Shown here one piece after another: positions 1-5,926 of a DNA stretch of 7,023 nt (position 1 is the first letter of the stretch; each line of letters starts with the position of its first letter). A program made the translations under genes and the position numbers. This DNA is from Xanthobacteraceae bacterium (GTDB lineage Bacteria; Pseudomonadota; Alphaproteobacteria; Rhizobiales; Xanthobacteraceae), in NCBI GenBank assembly GCA_030039655.1, contig JASHVC010000517.1, forward strand, positions 1 through 7,023, in the 5' to 3' direction. The notes under the pieces are model-generated. The model was not told the origin of the DNA. It searched no databases and saw only the letters and a list, made by a program, of their open reading frames with translations.

Positions 1-61
1 AATTTCTCGCGCCGATTTGTTATAAGGACCGCTCCAAGAATTGCGCGGAATTTGCTTGGCA

Positions 62-844
62 ATGTTGCAAATCAGCCCCCAATCGACCCCTCTGGGAAGC
101 CCCGAAGGAGGCTCCCAAGGAAGCTCACAGGAGCAAACAGAGGAGACCGCAGCCGAATGGGCAGAGCGGCTCGCCTCGGCGAGCCCTCATGAGATCATCG
201 AAGCCGCCGCGCACGCCCTGCCCGGTCGTCTGGCGGTGGTTTCTTCCTTCGGCGCCGAATCCGCGGTGCTGCTCAAATTTGTCGCCGACGTCGATCGCTC
301 GCTGCCGGTGCTCCTCCTCGACACGTTGTGGCTGTTCAAACAAACACTGGCATACCGCGACCTGTTGGTCGCCCACCTCGGCCTGAGCGACGTGCGCACC
401 ATCGAGCCATCCCCGAGCGCGCTGGCGAATCACGATCCCAAACTCGATCTGTGCTTCCTCAATCAGGACGCTTGTTGCCACCTCCGCAAGGTGGCGCCGC
501 TCGCCCGCGAGCTGGAACCATTCGCTGGCTGGATCAGCGGCCGCAAGCGTTACCAGGGCGCCAGCCGCACGGGGCTTGCCGTCGTCGAAGCCGACGGGCG
601 CCGGCTGAAGTTTAATCCGCTGGCGGCCCTGACGGCTGCGGAACTCAGCGACGTATTCGCTTCCGCCAACCTGCCCCGCCATCCACTGGAAGCTGCCGGC
701 TTCCGCTCCATCGGCTGTGTGCCATGCACCAGCCGCGCGCTGGACGGCACTGCCACCCGCGAGGGGCGCTGGAGCGGGCTAGCCAAAACCGAATGCGGCA
801 TTCACACTCGGGCACTTAGCGCCGCTGCCGCGCCGCAAGCCTAG
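62..844 (+). CDS. cysH: Assimilatory adenylyl-sulfate (APS) reductase, CysH family
   Basis: Reduces activated sulfate to sulfite with thioredoxin in cytosolic sulfate assimilation. Numbering from the ATG at 62 (260 aa): a PP-loop-like nucleotide motif SSFGAES lies at 61-67, a Cys-Cys pair (DACCHLRKV) at 138-139, GCVPC with Cys 219 and 222, and the C-terminal KTECGIH with the likely catalytic Cys at 245. The CC plus CxxC set is the [4Fe-4S] signature of APS reductases and is absent from E. coli-type PAPS reductase, so APS is the likelier substrate. The usual TGxLFPET stretch reads TLWLFKQT here (residues 88-95). The first ~30 residues are Ser/Gln/Glu-rich and look unconserved. The start is uncertain: TTG at 41 lies 12 nt after AAGGA (24-28), while ATG at 62 lies 11 nt after GCGGAA; I chose the ATG. 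A TSUP permease gene follows after 56 bp on the same strand. Confidence 0.93.
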   Translation: MLQISPQSTPLGSPEGGSQGSSQEQTEETAAEWAERLASASPHEIIEAAAHALPGRLAVVSSFGAESAVLLKFVADVDRSLPVLLLDTLWLFKQTLAYRDLLVAHLGLSDVRTIEPSPSALANHDPKLDLCFLNQDACCHLRKVAPLARELEPFAGWISGRKRYQGASRTGLAVVEADGRRLKFNPLAALTAAELSDVFASANLPRHPLEAAGFRSIGCVPCTSRALDGTATREGRWSGLAKTECGIHTRALSAAAAPQA

Positions 845-854
845 CGTCCGGACG
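845..854. repeat. 10-bp perfect palindrome after the cysH stop
   Basis: CGTCCGGACG directly abuts the cysH stop codon at 842-844, in the 56-bp gap before the permease gene. It is perfectly self-complementary but too short and loopless to be a convincing terminator, and no T-tract follows. It may be chance in GC-rich DNA. Confidence 0.25.
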
Positions 855-900
855 GGCGCGGGCTGGGCGAGCAGACGCGACATCGCCGCATGCCAGTCTC

Positions 901-1689
901 ATGCCAAATCTGATGTCCATCCAGCCGCTCTATGCCCTCTCCGGCTTTTGCGTCGGCGTGCTGGTGGGCATGACCGGCGTCGGCGGCGGCTCTCTCATGA
1001 CGCCGCTGCTCATCCTTTTGTTCGGCGTTCATCCGAGCACAGCGGTCGGCACCGATCTCCTCTTTGCCGCTTCGACCAAGGCCGTCGGCACGCTCGTGCA
1101 CGCCGCGGAGCGCACGGTAGATTGGCGGCTGGTTGCCTTGCTCGCAACCGGCAGCGTTCCTGGCACGATCGTGACCCCGATCGTGCTCTCGCAGATCGAT
1201 CTGGGGGATGCCAGATTGCAGCATGTGGTCGCGGTCACGCTCGGCTGCGTGCTTCTCTTCACTGCCGTGGTGTTGCTGGGCGGAAGACGAATCCGCGAAC
1301 GCTACGCCGACCGCCTGAGCGGCCTCGACCACCGCACTACGAACCTGCTTACCATTTTGCTTGGGCTAGTCATGGCAGTGCTCGTCACCACCACGTCAGT
1401 CGGCGCCGGCGCCATCGGCGTGACTGTGCTCCTGATCCTGCACCCGGAAATACCGCCCGGCCGCCTGGTCGGCTCCGATATCGCCCACGCCGTGCCGCTG
1501 ACGCTACTGGCCGGCATGGGCCACTGGTATCTGGGTTCGATCAACTGGAGCCTGCTCGAAGCTTTGTTGATCGGATCCGTGCCGGGCATTGTTCTCGGCA
1601 GCTATCTCGCCAGCCGCTCACGCGACGCGGTGCTGCGCATCGCGCTCGCCGCCGTCCTCATCGTCGTCGGCATCAGGCTGATCGGATAA
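901..1689 (+). CDS. TSUP (TauE/SafE) family membrane permease, possible sulfite exporter
   Basis: A 262-aa, strongly hydrophobic polytopic protein with the internal two-fold repeat typical of the TSUP family. The first half has GMTGVGGGSLMTPLL (residues 23-37) then VGTDLLFAASTKAVGT and GSVPG (84-88). The second half repeats this as SVGAGAIGVTVLL, VGSDIAHAVPLTLLAG and GSVPG (225-229). Family members export or import sulfite, sulfonate-derived or organic anions through the inner membrane. Position just after the sulfite-producing cysH makes sulfite or another sulfur anion the best guess, but TSUP substrate specificity cannot be read from sequence. Length is normal. No good ribosome binding site precedes either ATG 901 or in-frame ATG 913; translation may depend on the upstream gene, or the start may lie at 913. 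Confidence 0.88.
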   Translation: MPNLMSIQPLYALSGFCVGVLVGMTGVGGGSLMTPLLILLFGVHPSTAVGTDLLFAASTKAVGTLVHAAERTVDWRLVALLATGSVPGTIVTPIVLSQIDLGDARLQHVVAVTLGCVLLFTAVVLLGGRRIRERYADRLSGLDHRTTNLLTILLGLVMAVLVTTTSVGAGAIGVTVLLILHPEIPPGRLVGSDIAHAVPLTLLAGMGHWYLGSINWSLLEALLIGSVPGIVLGSYLASRSRDAVLRIALAAVLIVVGIRLIG

Positions 1690-1703
1690 CCACCTCACGT
1701 TTA

Positions 1704-1725
1704 CGCGGGCGACGAGTGACCCGCG
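1704..1725. terminator. Hairpin between convergent genes, possible terminator or degenerate palindromic repeat
   Basis: CGCGGG (1704-1709) and CCCGCG (1720-1725) form a perfect 6-bp stem with a 10-nt loop in the 39-bp gap between the convergent permease and SDR genes. There is no T-tract on either strand, so a classical intrinsic terminator is not shown. Its arms and the TGACCCGCGC segment resemble the palindromic repeat at 2502-2535, so it may be a diverged copy. Confidence 0.35.
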
Positions 1726-1728
1726 CCC

Positions 1729-2475
1729 TCATACGTGCTGGCCGCCGTTGATGTGGATCTCGGCGCCGTTCACGTAGGACGCGGTGTCGGTGCACAGCAC
1801 ATAGATGATCTTCGCGACTTCGTCTGGCGTGCCGAGGCGGTGCATCGGGATATTTTCGACGATCTTTTCCGTCCCGGGTGATAGCATCGCGGTATCAATC
1901 TCGCCCGGTGCGATGGCGTTGACCCGCACGCCGCGCGAGCCGAAATCGGCCGCCATTTCCCGCGTGAGCGCGGCGAGCGCCGCCTTCGAGGTCGAATAGG
2001 CCGTGCCGGCGAACGGGTGCACGCGCGAGCCGGCAATCGAGGTGACATTGACGACAGAGCCCTTGGCAGCGCTGAGTTCATCAAGCAACCCCCGCGCCAG
2101 CATGATCGGGGCGAAAAAATTCACCTGGAAAATATGGTGCCAGTCCTCACGTGAAGTTTCGATCGAGCCGAGCCGTTTGCCGCCGGCAGCTTTGGGCGAG
2201 ATCGCCGCATTGTTGACCAGCGCGTGCAGTTCGCCGTGCAGACGGCTCTTGGTTTCCGCGATCGCCTGCTCGGTATTCTCAGGATTAGAGAGATCGACCT
2301 GGATGTGATCCTCCGGTCCTGCCTCCCACGGACAATTTTCCGGAAACGGATGACGCGAACAGGTGATGACGCGCCAACCGGCGGCGGAAAAGCGCTTCAC
2401 CGTGGCGTGCCCGATGCCGCGGCTTGCTCCGGTGAGCAGAAGCGTGCGGCGCGGTTGGTTGGAAGTCGAAGGCAT
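1729..2475 (-). CDS. Short-chain dehydrogenase/reductase (SDR), classical FabG-like
   Basis: A 248-aa single-domain Rossmann oxidoreductase. The cofactor glycine motif TGASRGIG is at residues 15-22. An Arg after the second strand (TCSRH, Arg 41) suggests NADP(H) preference. Asp 61 (VDL) would contact adenine and NNAA is at 88-91. The catalytic set is complete: Asn 119, Ser 146 (NVTSIAG), Tyr 160 and Lys 164 (YSTSK). The tail YVNGAEIHINGGQHV is typical for classical SDRs. The substrate cannot be inferred; a 3-oxoacyl-ACP reductase-like, sugar or steroid-type ketone/alcohol are all possible. The ATG at 2475 has only a weak AAGG about 14 nt upstream. It lies downstream of pdxH on the same strand, but 171 bp with a palindromic repeat pair separates them, so co-transcription is uncertain. 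Confidence 0.9.
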   Translation of the reverse strand: MPSTSNQPRRTLLLTGASRGIGHATVKRFSAAGWRVITCSRHPFPENCPWEAGPEDHIQVDLSNPENTEQAIAETKSRLHGELHALVNNAAISPKAAGGKRLGSIETSREDWHHIFQVNFFAPIMLARGLLDELSAAKGSVVNVTSIAGSRVHPFAGTAYSTSKAALAALTREMAADFGSRGVRVNAIAPGEIDTAMLSPGTEKIVENIPMHRLGTPDEVAKIIYVLCTDTASYVNGAEIHINGGQHV

Positions 2476-2501
2476 GTGGTTTACCGGGCGCCTTTTTCAC
2501 T

Positions 2502-2535
2502 CGTCATGCGCGGGCTTGACCCGCGCATACTGACG
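2502..2535. repeat. Palindromic intergenic repeat, copy 1
   Basis: A perfect 9-bp stem, ATGCGCGGG (2506-2514) with CCCGCGCAT (2520-2528) around the loop CTTGA. It is bracketed by an outer CGTC (2502-2505) and GACG (2532-2535) that can also pair across a 3-nt bulge. The sequence matches copy 2 in opposite orientation, sharing CGTCAT, GGGCTTGAC and CATACTG. It resembles short palindromic elements that I recall being scattered between genes in Bradyrhizobium and Rhodopseudomonas; that link is from memory. Confidence 0.7.
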
Positions 2536-2580
2536 AACAAACAACTGTGTGTTCGCGAAGGCTCGATGGTAGCGCACACG

Positions 2581-2615
2581 CAGTATGGATTGCCGAGTCA
2601 AGCCCGGCAATGACG
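2581..2615. repeat. Palindromic intergenic repeat, copy 2 (inverted relative to copy 1)
   Basis: A 7-bp perfect stem, ATTGCCG (2589-2595) with CGGCAAT (2605-2611), extended by one pair after an A-C mismatch. Read on the minus strand it begins CGTCATTGCCGGGCTTGAC and ends CCATACTG, aligning along its whole length with copy 1 but with a different, self-compensating stem sequence. A 45-bp spacer (2536-2580) separates the copies, so the pair could also fold as one long inverted repeat between pdxH and the SDR gene. Confidence 0.7.
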
Positions 2616-2646
2616 AATGGAGGAGTGGCAAGTCGTCGAAATACCT

Positions 2647-3288
2647 TCATGGATATAACCGTGCCTTCTTCCACGGCTCAGCCACACTGCTGCGCGTGAA
2701 CGCGATGCGGTCGTGCAGGCGGTAGAGCCGCTCCTGCCAGAACTCGACCTCCTGCGGCATCACCCGGTAGCCCGACCAAAACGGCGGCCGCGGCACGGTG
2801 CCGATGGCGAACTTTGCCGCGTAACGCGCAATCGCCTTCTCGAACGCCATGCGGCTTTCCAGCGGCGATGACTGCTTCGACGCCCAAGCCCCGATTTGCG
2901 CCATGCGCGAGCGCGAGGCAAAATAAGCGTCGGCCTCTTCCGCCGACACGGGTTCCACGTTGCCGCGCGCGCGCACCTGGCGCTGCAGCGTCTTCCAATA
3001 AAACGTCAGCGCGGCCTTGGGCGCACCGTCGAGCTCATGGGCCTTCACGCTGCCGAGGTTGGTGTAGAAAACAAAACCGCGCTCATCGAATCCCTTGAGC
3101 AGCACCATCCGCACATTGGGTAGGCCGCCCGCGTCGACGGTGGCAACCGCCATAGCGTCGGGATTGACCGGCTCTGCCTTCTTGGCCTCGGCGAACCACG
3201 TCCCGAACAAGCGGTACGGCTCTTCGGCCTCGGTGAAGTCACCACCTGTTAACCAAGACGGGTGCTCAATGGGCGCTGCGTCGGACAT
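2647..3288 (-). CDS. pdxH: Pyridoxamine 5'-phosphate oxidase
   Basis: FMN-dependent cytosolic enzyme that oxidises pyridoxine or pyridoxamine 5'-phosphate to pyridoxal 5'-phosphate in vitamin B6 synthesis and salvage. The 213-aa length matches the family (E. coli 218 aa). Family blocks in order: [18 protein letters not shown] (60-77, FMN and substrate region), the Ser-x-Lys at 80-82, [13 protein letters not shown] (94-106), IGAWAS, EFWQ (182-185), RLHDR (190-194, the active-site Arg/His segment) and the terminal W-RLYP. All key positions are present. The start ATG at 3288 has only a weak upstream GAAG. The gene is divergent from a lipoprotein gene, with the shared upstream region holding an A/T-rich TATATA patch at 3346-3351. 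Confidence 0.97.
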   Translation of the reverse strand: MSDAAPIEHPSWLTGGDFTEAEEPYRLFGTWFAEAKKAEPVNPDAMAVATVDAGGLPNVRMVLLKGFDERGFVFYTNLGSVKAHELDGAPKAALTFYWKTLQRQVRARGNVEPVSAEEADAYFASRSRMAQIGAWASKQSSPLESRMAFEKAIARYAAKFAIGTVPRPPFWSGYRVMPQEVEFWQERLYRLHDRIAFTRSSVAEPWKKARLYP

Positions 3289-3305
3289 TGCTTCGGGGTT
3301 GCCAG

Positions 3306-3827
3306 GTGCTCATTTCGCGCGATCGGTGGGCGCGCTGCCGATCTTTATATAGGGGAATCACTACCCTGCGCCTATCGGGGCCACCCGGCCGGGCGGCGCT
3401 TGCAGCCGCTTTCCTTGGCGCACTTGGCCTTGGCGGCTGCTCCTACGCGCTCGAATCCATGTCGTCGAAGTCGGAACTACAGCCAAAGCCCACCGACGCG
3501 GCCAGCCGGCCGGCCGACGACCGGACGGGTCGTGCGGCTACCGCGCAGCCCGAAGAGGCCGACCTCGAATACGCGCGGGCCGCCGCCGCCGATGCGCTCG
3601 GCCATGGCGACAAGGCCAACAGCGTGCCTTGGCAAAATCCACAGACCGGTGTCAGCGGCAACATCACCCCGCTCGCTACCACTTACAGCGAACGTGGCCT
3701 CCCCTGCCGCGATTTCCTTGCCAGCTACGTGCGTGGCGGCGCGCAATCCTGGCTGCAGGGATCGGCCTGCCGGACCGCGCGCGGCGAGTGGGAAGTCAAG
3801 AGCCTCAAGCCCCTGAAATCCAGCTGA
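3306..3827 (+). CDS. Small secreted lipoprotein, RT0821/Lpp0805-type surface protein
   Basis: Likely outer-membrane or surface lipoprotein of unknown function. A basic segment and hydrophobic run ([16 protein letters not shown]) end in a lipobox-like LGGC, with the lipidated Cys codon at 3438-3440. A Pro/Ala/charged linker follows, then a conserved-looking C-terminal region: [23 protein letters not shown], and a pair of Cys (GLPCRDF ... [13 protein letters not shown]) that could form a disulfide. This pattern recalls the RT0821/Lpp0805 surface proteins common in Rhizobiales (recognition from memory). The start is odd. GTG 3306 (7 nt after GGGG) or TTG 3288 give a 45-50 residue Arg-rich leader. 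CTG 3366 lies 9 nt after a good AGGGGA (3351-3356) and would give an ideal 24-residue signal peptide. I list the GTG as the conventional choice. Confidence 0.7.
   Translation: MLISRDRWARCRSLYRGITTLRLSGPPGRAALAAAFLGALGLGGCSYALESMSSKSELQPKPTDAASRPADDRTGRAATAQPEEADLEYARAAAADALGHGDKANSVPWQNPQTGVSGNITPLATTYSERGLPCRDFLASYVRGGAQSWLQGSACRTARGEWEVKSLKPLKSS
3321..3351. promoter_or_regulatory. Divergent upstream region: inverted repeat plus TATATA patch
   Basis: GATCGG (3321-3326) and CCGATC (3338-3343) form an inverted repeat with an 11-nt spacer, followed at once by TTTATATA (3344-3351), the most A/T-rich spot between the divergent pdxH and lipoprotein genes. It could be a -10 region for either strand with an adjoining operator or leader hairpin. 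I see no convincing -35 hexamer, so this is a weak call. Confidence 0.25.
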
Positions 3828-3953
3828 GCCGGGCGCCGCAACAGCACAAATGCCGGCAATTTCGCTGCGCATTGCGAGTTGGACGCTTTAGGCCCACATT
3901 TGTGCCAAATATGAGCCGAGTGGGCGGGCGGGGCCGGCCCAAAATTGAAGAAC

Positions 3954-3957
3954 GGAG
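3954..3957 (+). promoter_or_regulatory. Ribosome binding site deciding the DnaJ-like start
   Basis: GGAG sits 9 nt before ATG 3967, whereas the in-frame TTG at 3961 would be only 3 nt away. It therefore supports the ATG as the start. Confidence 0.6.
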
Positions 3958-3966
3958 TCCTTGGGG

Positions 3967-4938
3967 ATGCGTGATCCCTATGAGGTGTTGGGTGTCGATC
4001 GCAAAGCCAGTGCAGCCGAAATCAAAAGCGCCTATCGGAAGCTGGCGAAGAAACTGCACCCCGACGCCAACAAGAACGATCCGAAGGCGGCGTCGCGCTT
4101 TTCCGAGCTGAACGCGGCGCACGAAATCATTGGCGACGAGGACAAGCGCAAGGCGTTCGACCGCGGCGAGATCGACGCCGAGGGCAAGCCGAAGTTCCAA
4201 GGCTTCGAGGGGTTCGGCGCGGGCGGGGGCCCGAACCGCGGCTTCGGCGGCGGCGACGGTAATTTCGAGACCTTCAGCTTCGGCCCGGAAGGCTTTCAAC
4301 GCACGACCCGGCGCGGTCGTGGTGCTGGAGGCAGCGGCGGTTTCGGCGGCTTCGAGGACATTCTGCGCGACGCATTTGGCGGCCGCTCCCGCGCGCAGTT
4401 CGAGACCGAGGATGTGGGCGCGGGCGCCGATGTGCTGGCCGAGATGACCGTGACACTGCCAGAGGCGGCGCACGGCGTCACCCGGCGGCTGAGGCTGCCC
4501 ACCGGCAAGGACGTCGACGTGAAGATCCCCGCGGGCATTACCAGTGGCCAGCAAGTCCGCCTGCGCGGCCAGGGCATGACCGGCCAGGGCGGCGCCGGCG
4601 ACGTGCTGATCACGGTCTCCATCGCGCCGCACCCGCTGTTCACGCTCGATGGCTCCGACGTGAAGCTCGACCTGCCGATCACGCTCTACGAGGCGGCGCT
4701 CGGCGCCAAGGTGCGCGCGCCGACGCTGGAAGGACACGTGGAGCTGACGATCCCGCCATGGACCTCGAGCGGGCGGACCTTCCGCCTGCGCGGCAAAGGC
4801 TTTCCTGGCAAGGGCGGCCACGGCGATCTGCTCGCCACCGTGCGCATCGCGCTGCCCGACAAGAGCGACGCCGATCTCGATGTGCTGATGAAGAAGTGGC
4901 AGAGCAATAGGAGCTACGATCCGCGTAAAGGGATGTAA
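3967..4938 (+). CDS. DnaJ-family co-chaperone without zinc finger (type II / CbpA-like)
   Basis: Probably stimulates a DnaK-type Hsp70 and hands over unfolded clients in the cytosol. In the 323-aa product the J-domain is at about 1-65 with the HPD motif at 31-33 (KKLHPDANKN). A long Gly/Phe-rich linker (about 75-140) follows, then two beta-rich C-terminal client-binding domains from about 150 to 305. These contain VKIPAGITSGQQVRLRGQG and its echo LTIPPWTSSGRTFRLRGKG, each followed by a G-x-GDLL/GDVL segment. The four CxxCxGxG zinc repeats of true DnaJ are absent, which places it with CbpA/DjlA-like type II proteins. The Lys/Arg-rich tail (KKWQSNRSYDPRKGM) matches what I recall of rhizobial homologs. 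No dnaK or grpE is present in the window. It ends 17 bp from the convergent binding-protein gene. Confidence 0.93.
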   Translation: MRDPYEVLGVDRKASAAEIKSAYRKLAKKLHPDANKNDPKAASRFSELNAAHEIIGDEDKRKAFDRGEIDAEGKPKFQGFEGFGAGGGPNRGFGGGDGNFETFSFGPEGFQRTTRRGRGAGGSGGFGGFEDILRDAFGGRSRAQFETEDVGAGADVLAEMTVTLPEAAHGVTRRLRLPTGKDVDVKIPAGITSGQQVRLRGQGMTGQGGAGDVLITVSIAPHPLFTLDGSDVKLDLPITLYEAALGAKVRAPTLEGHVELTIPPWTSSGRTFRLRGKGFPGKGGHGDLLATVRIALPDKSDADLDVLMKKWQSNRSYDPRKGM

Positions 4939-4955
4939 GCGCGCCCCGCAGTCAA

Positions 4956-5885
4956 CTACGCTACCGCGTGCGCGTGCGACTGCACGTCGATGTTGACCAG
5001 GTCGAGCGGCGTCTGTGTCGTTTCCAGCATGCCCCAGCTCTTCACCCATTCGTAGGTGCGCTGCATCTCCTCCAGCGGGATAGGCGACGGCTCGCAGACC
5101 ACGAGACGGCTTTCGCGCATGTCGTCGACCGTGAGCATGCCGATCTCCGGATCGCGCGCCTTGTGATAGTCGATGAAGTAATGCAGATAGGCGCGCTTGT
5201 TGGCGCCGATACGGCGTACGGCTTCGCTGATCGCACGGTTGTAGGCGCTCAAGGTTTCGGCGTCGATCTTATCGGTGCCGACCTGTGTGCCGTGATAGAA
5301 CGCCGAGCAAACCAACCGGCAACCTTTTTTCTCCGCCAATGTCACGTACGGCTCGGTCAGCGTCGTCGCGTCGACCTCGCCGTTAATCAGCAGATCGAAG
5401 CGAAAGCGCGAGCCGTGCGGCACGCTGCACACCACGATGTCGTCGCGCTTCACGAAGCCTTCAATCATATGCAGCGCCAGATAATGGGTGCCGAAGTAGA
5501 ACGGCACGCCGACCTTGCGTCCGGCGAGCTGTTGCGGCGTGTACACCGGCGAATCCGAGCGCACCGCGATGGCCGCGAAGGTGACGATTGCGCGGCGGCC
5601 AAGCTGGCGGCTTTTCACGCCGGTCGCCTGCACGCGGCAGTAATTGCCCCATTCGCAGGCGTTGTACATGTCGGCCTTGCCCTGTTCGAGCAAGCGCCCG
5701 TGGCTACGGAACGGATCGAGGCCCTTGGGGCTGAGCACGTCGGTGTGCGCGTTGCGGTCGCCGCCCACATTGGTGTTGGCGAACTCGACCCTCAGGCCCT
5801 CCTTGGCGAACAGGCCTTCGGCGTCAGCGACCAACTCAGGCAGGCCCTGAAAGGGCGCGGTGTGTTCAAGCACCAGTGTTTTCAT
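4956..5885 (-). CDS. Substrate-binding-protein-like (NMT1/THI5/SsuA-type fold) protein lacking a signal peptide
   Basis: A 309-aa protein resembling type II periplasmic binding proteins of the NitT/TauT/NMT1 group. Features are an N-terminal strand-helix-strand (LPELVADAEGLFAKEGLRVEF, 15-35, listed without gaps from the translation), a GKADMYNACEWGNYCR segment (69-84), AGRKVGVPFYFGTHY (121-135), and GEVDATTLTEPYVTLAEKKG, the usual VDA-EP pattern. Unlike exported relatives it starts directly at the first fold strand (MKTLVLEH) with no signal peptide. This start is secure: GAAGGAA lies at 5893-5899 and an in-frame TGA at 5898-5900 blocks any upstream extension. It therefore appears cytosolic: a sensor, an enzyme with this fold (as with THI5 or dihydroxyphthalate decarboxylase), or a protein exported another way. 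It is the second gene after the dioxygenase (41-bp gap). No permease or ATPase is in view. Confidence 0.8.
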   Translation of the reverse strand: MKTLVLEHTAPFQGLPELVADAEGLFAKEGLRVEFANTNVGGDRNAHTDVLSPKGLDPFRSHGRLLEQGKADMYNACEWGNYCRVQATGVKSRQLGRRAIVTFAAIAVRSDSPVYTPQQLAGRKVGVPFYFGTHYLALHMIEGFVKRDDIVVCSVPHGSRFRFDLLINGEVDATTLTEPYVTLAEKKGCRLVCSAFYHGTQVGTDKIDAETLSAYNRAISEAVRRIGANKRAYLHYFIDYHKARDPEIGMLTVDDMRESRLVVCEPSPIPLEEMQRTYEWVKSWGMLETTQTPLDLVNIDVQSHAHAVA

Positions 5886-5892
5886 TGTGCGG

Positions 5893-5899
5893 TTCCTTC
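5893..5899 (-). promoter_or_regulatory. Strong ribosome binding site of the binding-protein-like gene
   Basis: GAAGGAA on the minus strand, 7 nt before ATG 5885. It overlaps an in-frame TGA (5898-5900). Together they fix the start and exclude a missed N-terminal signal peptide. Confidence 0.75.
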
Positions 5900-5926
5900 A
5901 GCGCGGCCAGTGGCGGCAATCGTCAT

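Noticed and set aside
1..25. Possible last codons of an upstream gene ending in TAA at 23-25, giving a TAAGGA stop/ribosome-site overlap
   Set aside because: Only seven codons are visible (ISRADLL), too few to support a gene. The same bases also resemble a TATAAG -10 box, so neither reading can be settled.
948..1751. 267-codon plus-strand frame inside the TSUP permease
   Set aside because: It is an Arg-rich alternative frame without hydrophobic segments or motifs, and the true frame has the two-fold TSUP repeat.
2224..2613. 129-codon plus-strand frame running through the palindromic repeats
   Set aside because: Half of it is antisense to the SDR gene and the rest translates the intergenic repeats; no motif or ribosome binding site was seen.
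3805..5049. 414-codon open frame on the minus strand opposite the DnaJ-like gene
   Set aside because: It mirrors a clearly conserved J-domain gene, has Ala/Arg/Gly-rich composition with no recognisable motifs, and overlaps the end of the binding-protein gene; it is explained by GC bias at third positions.
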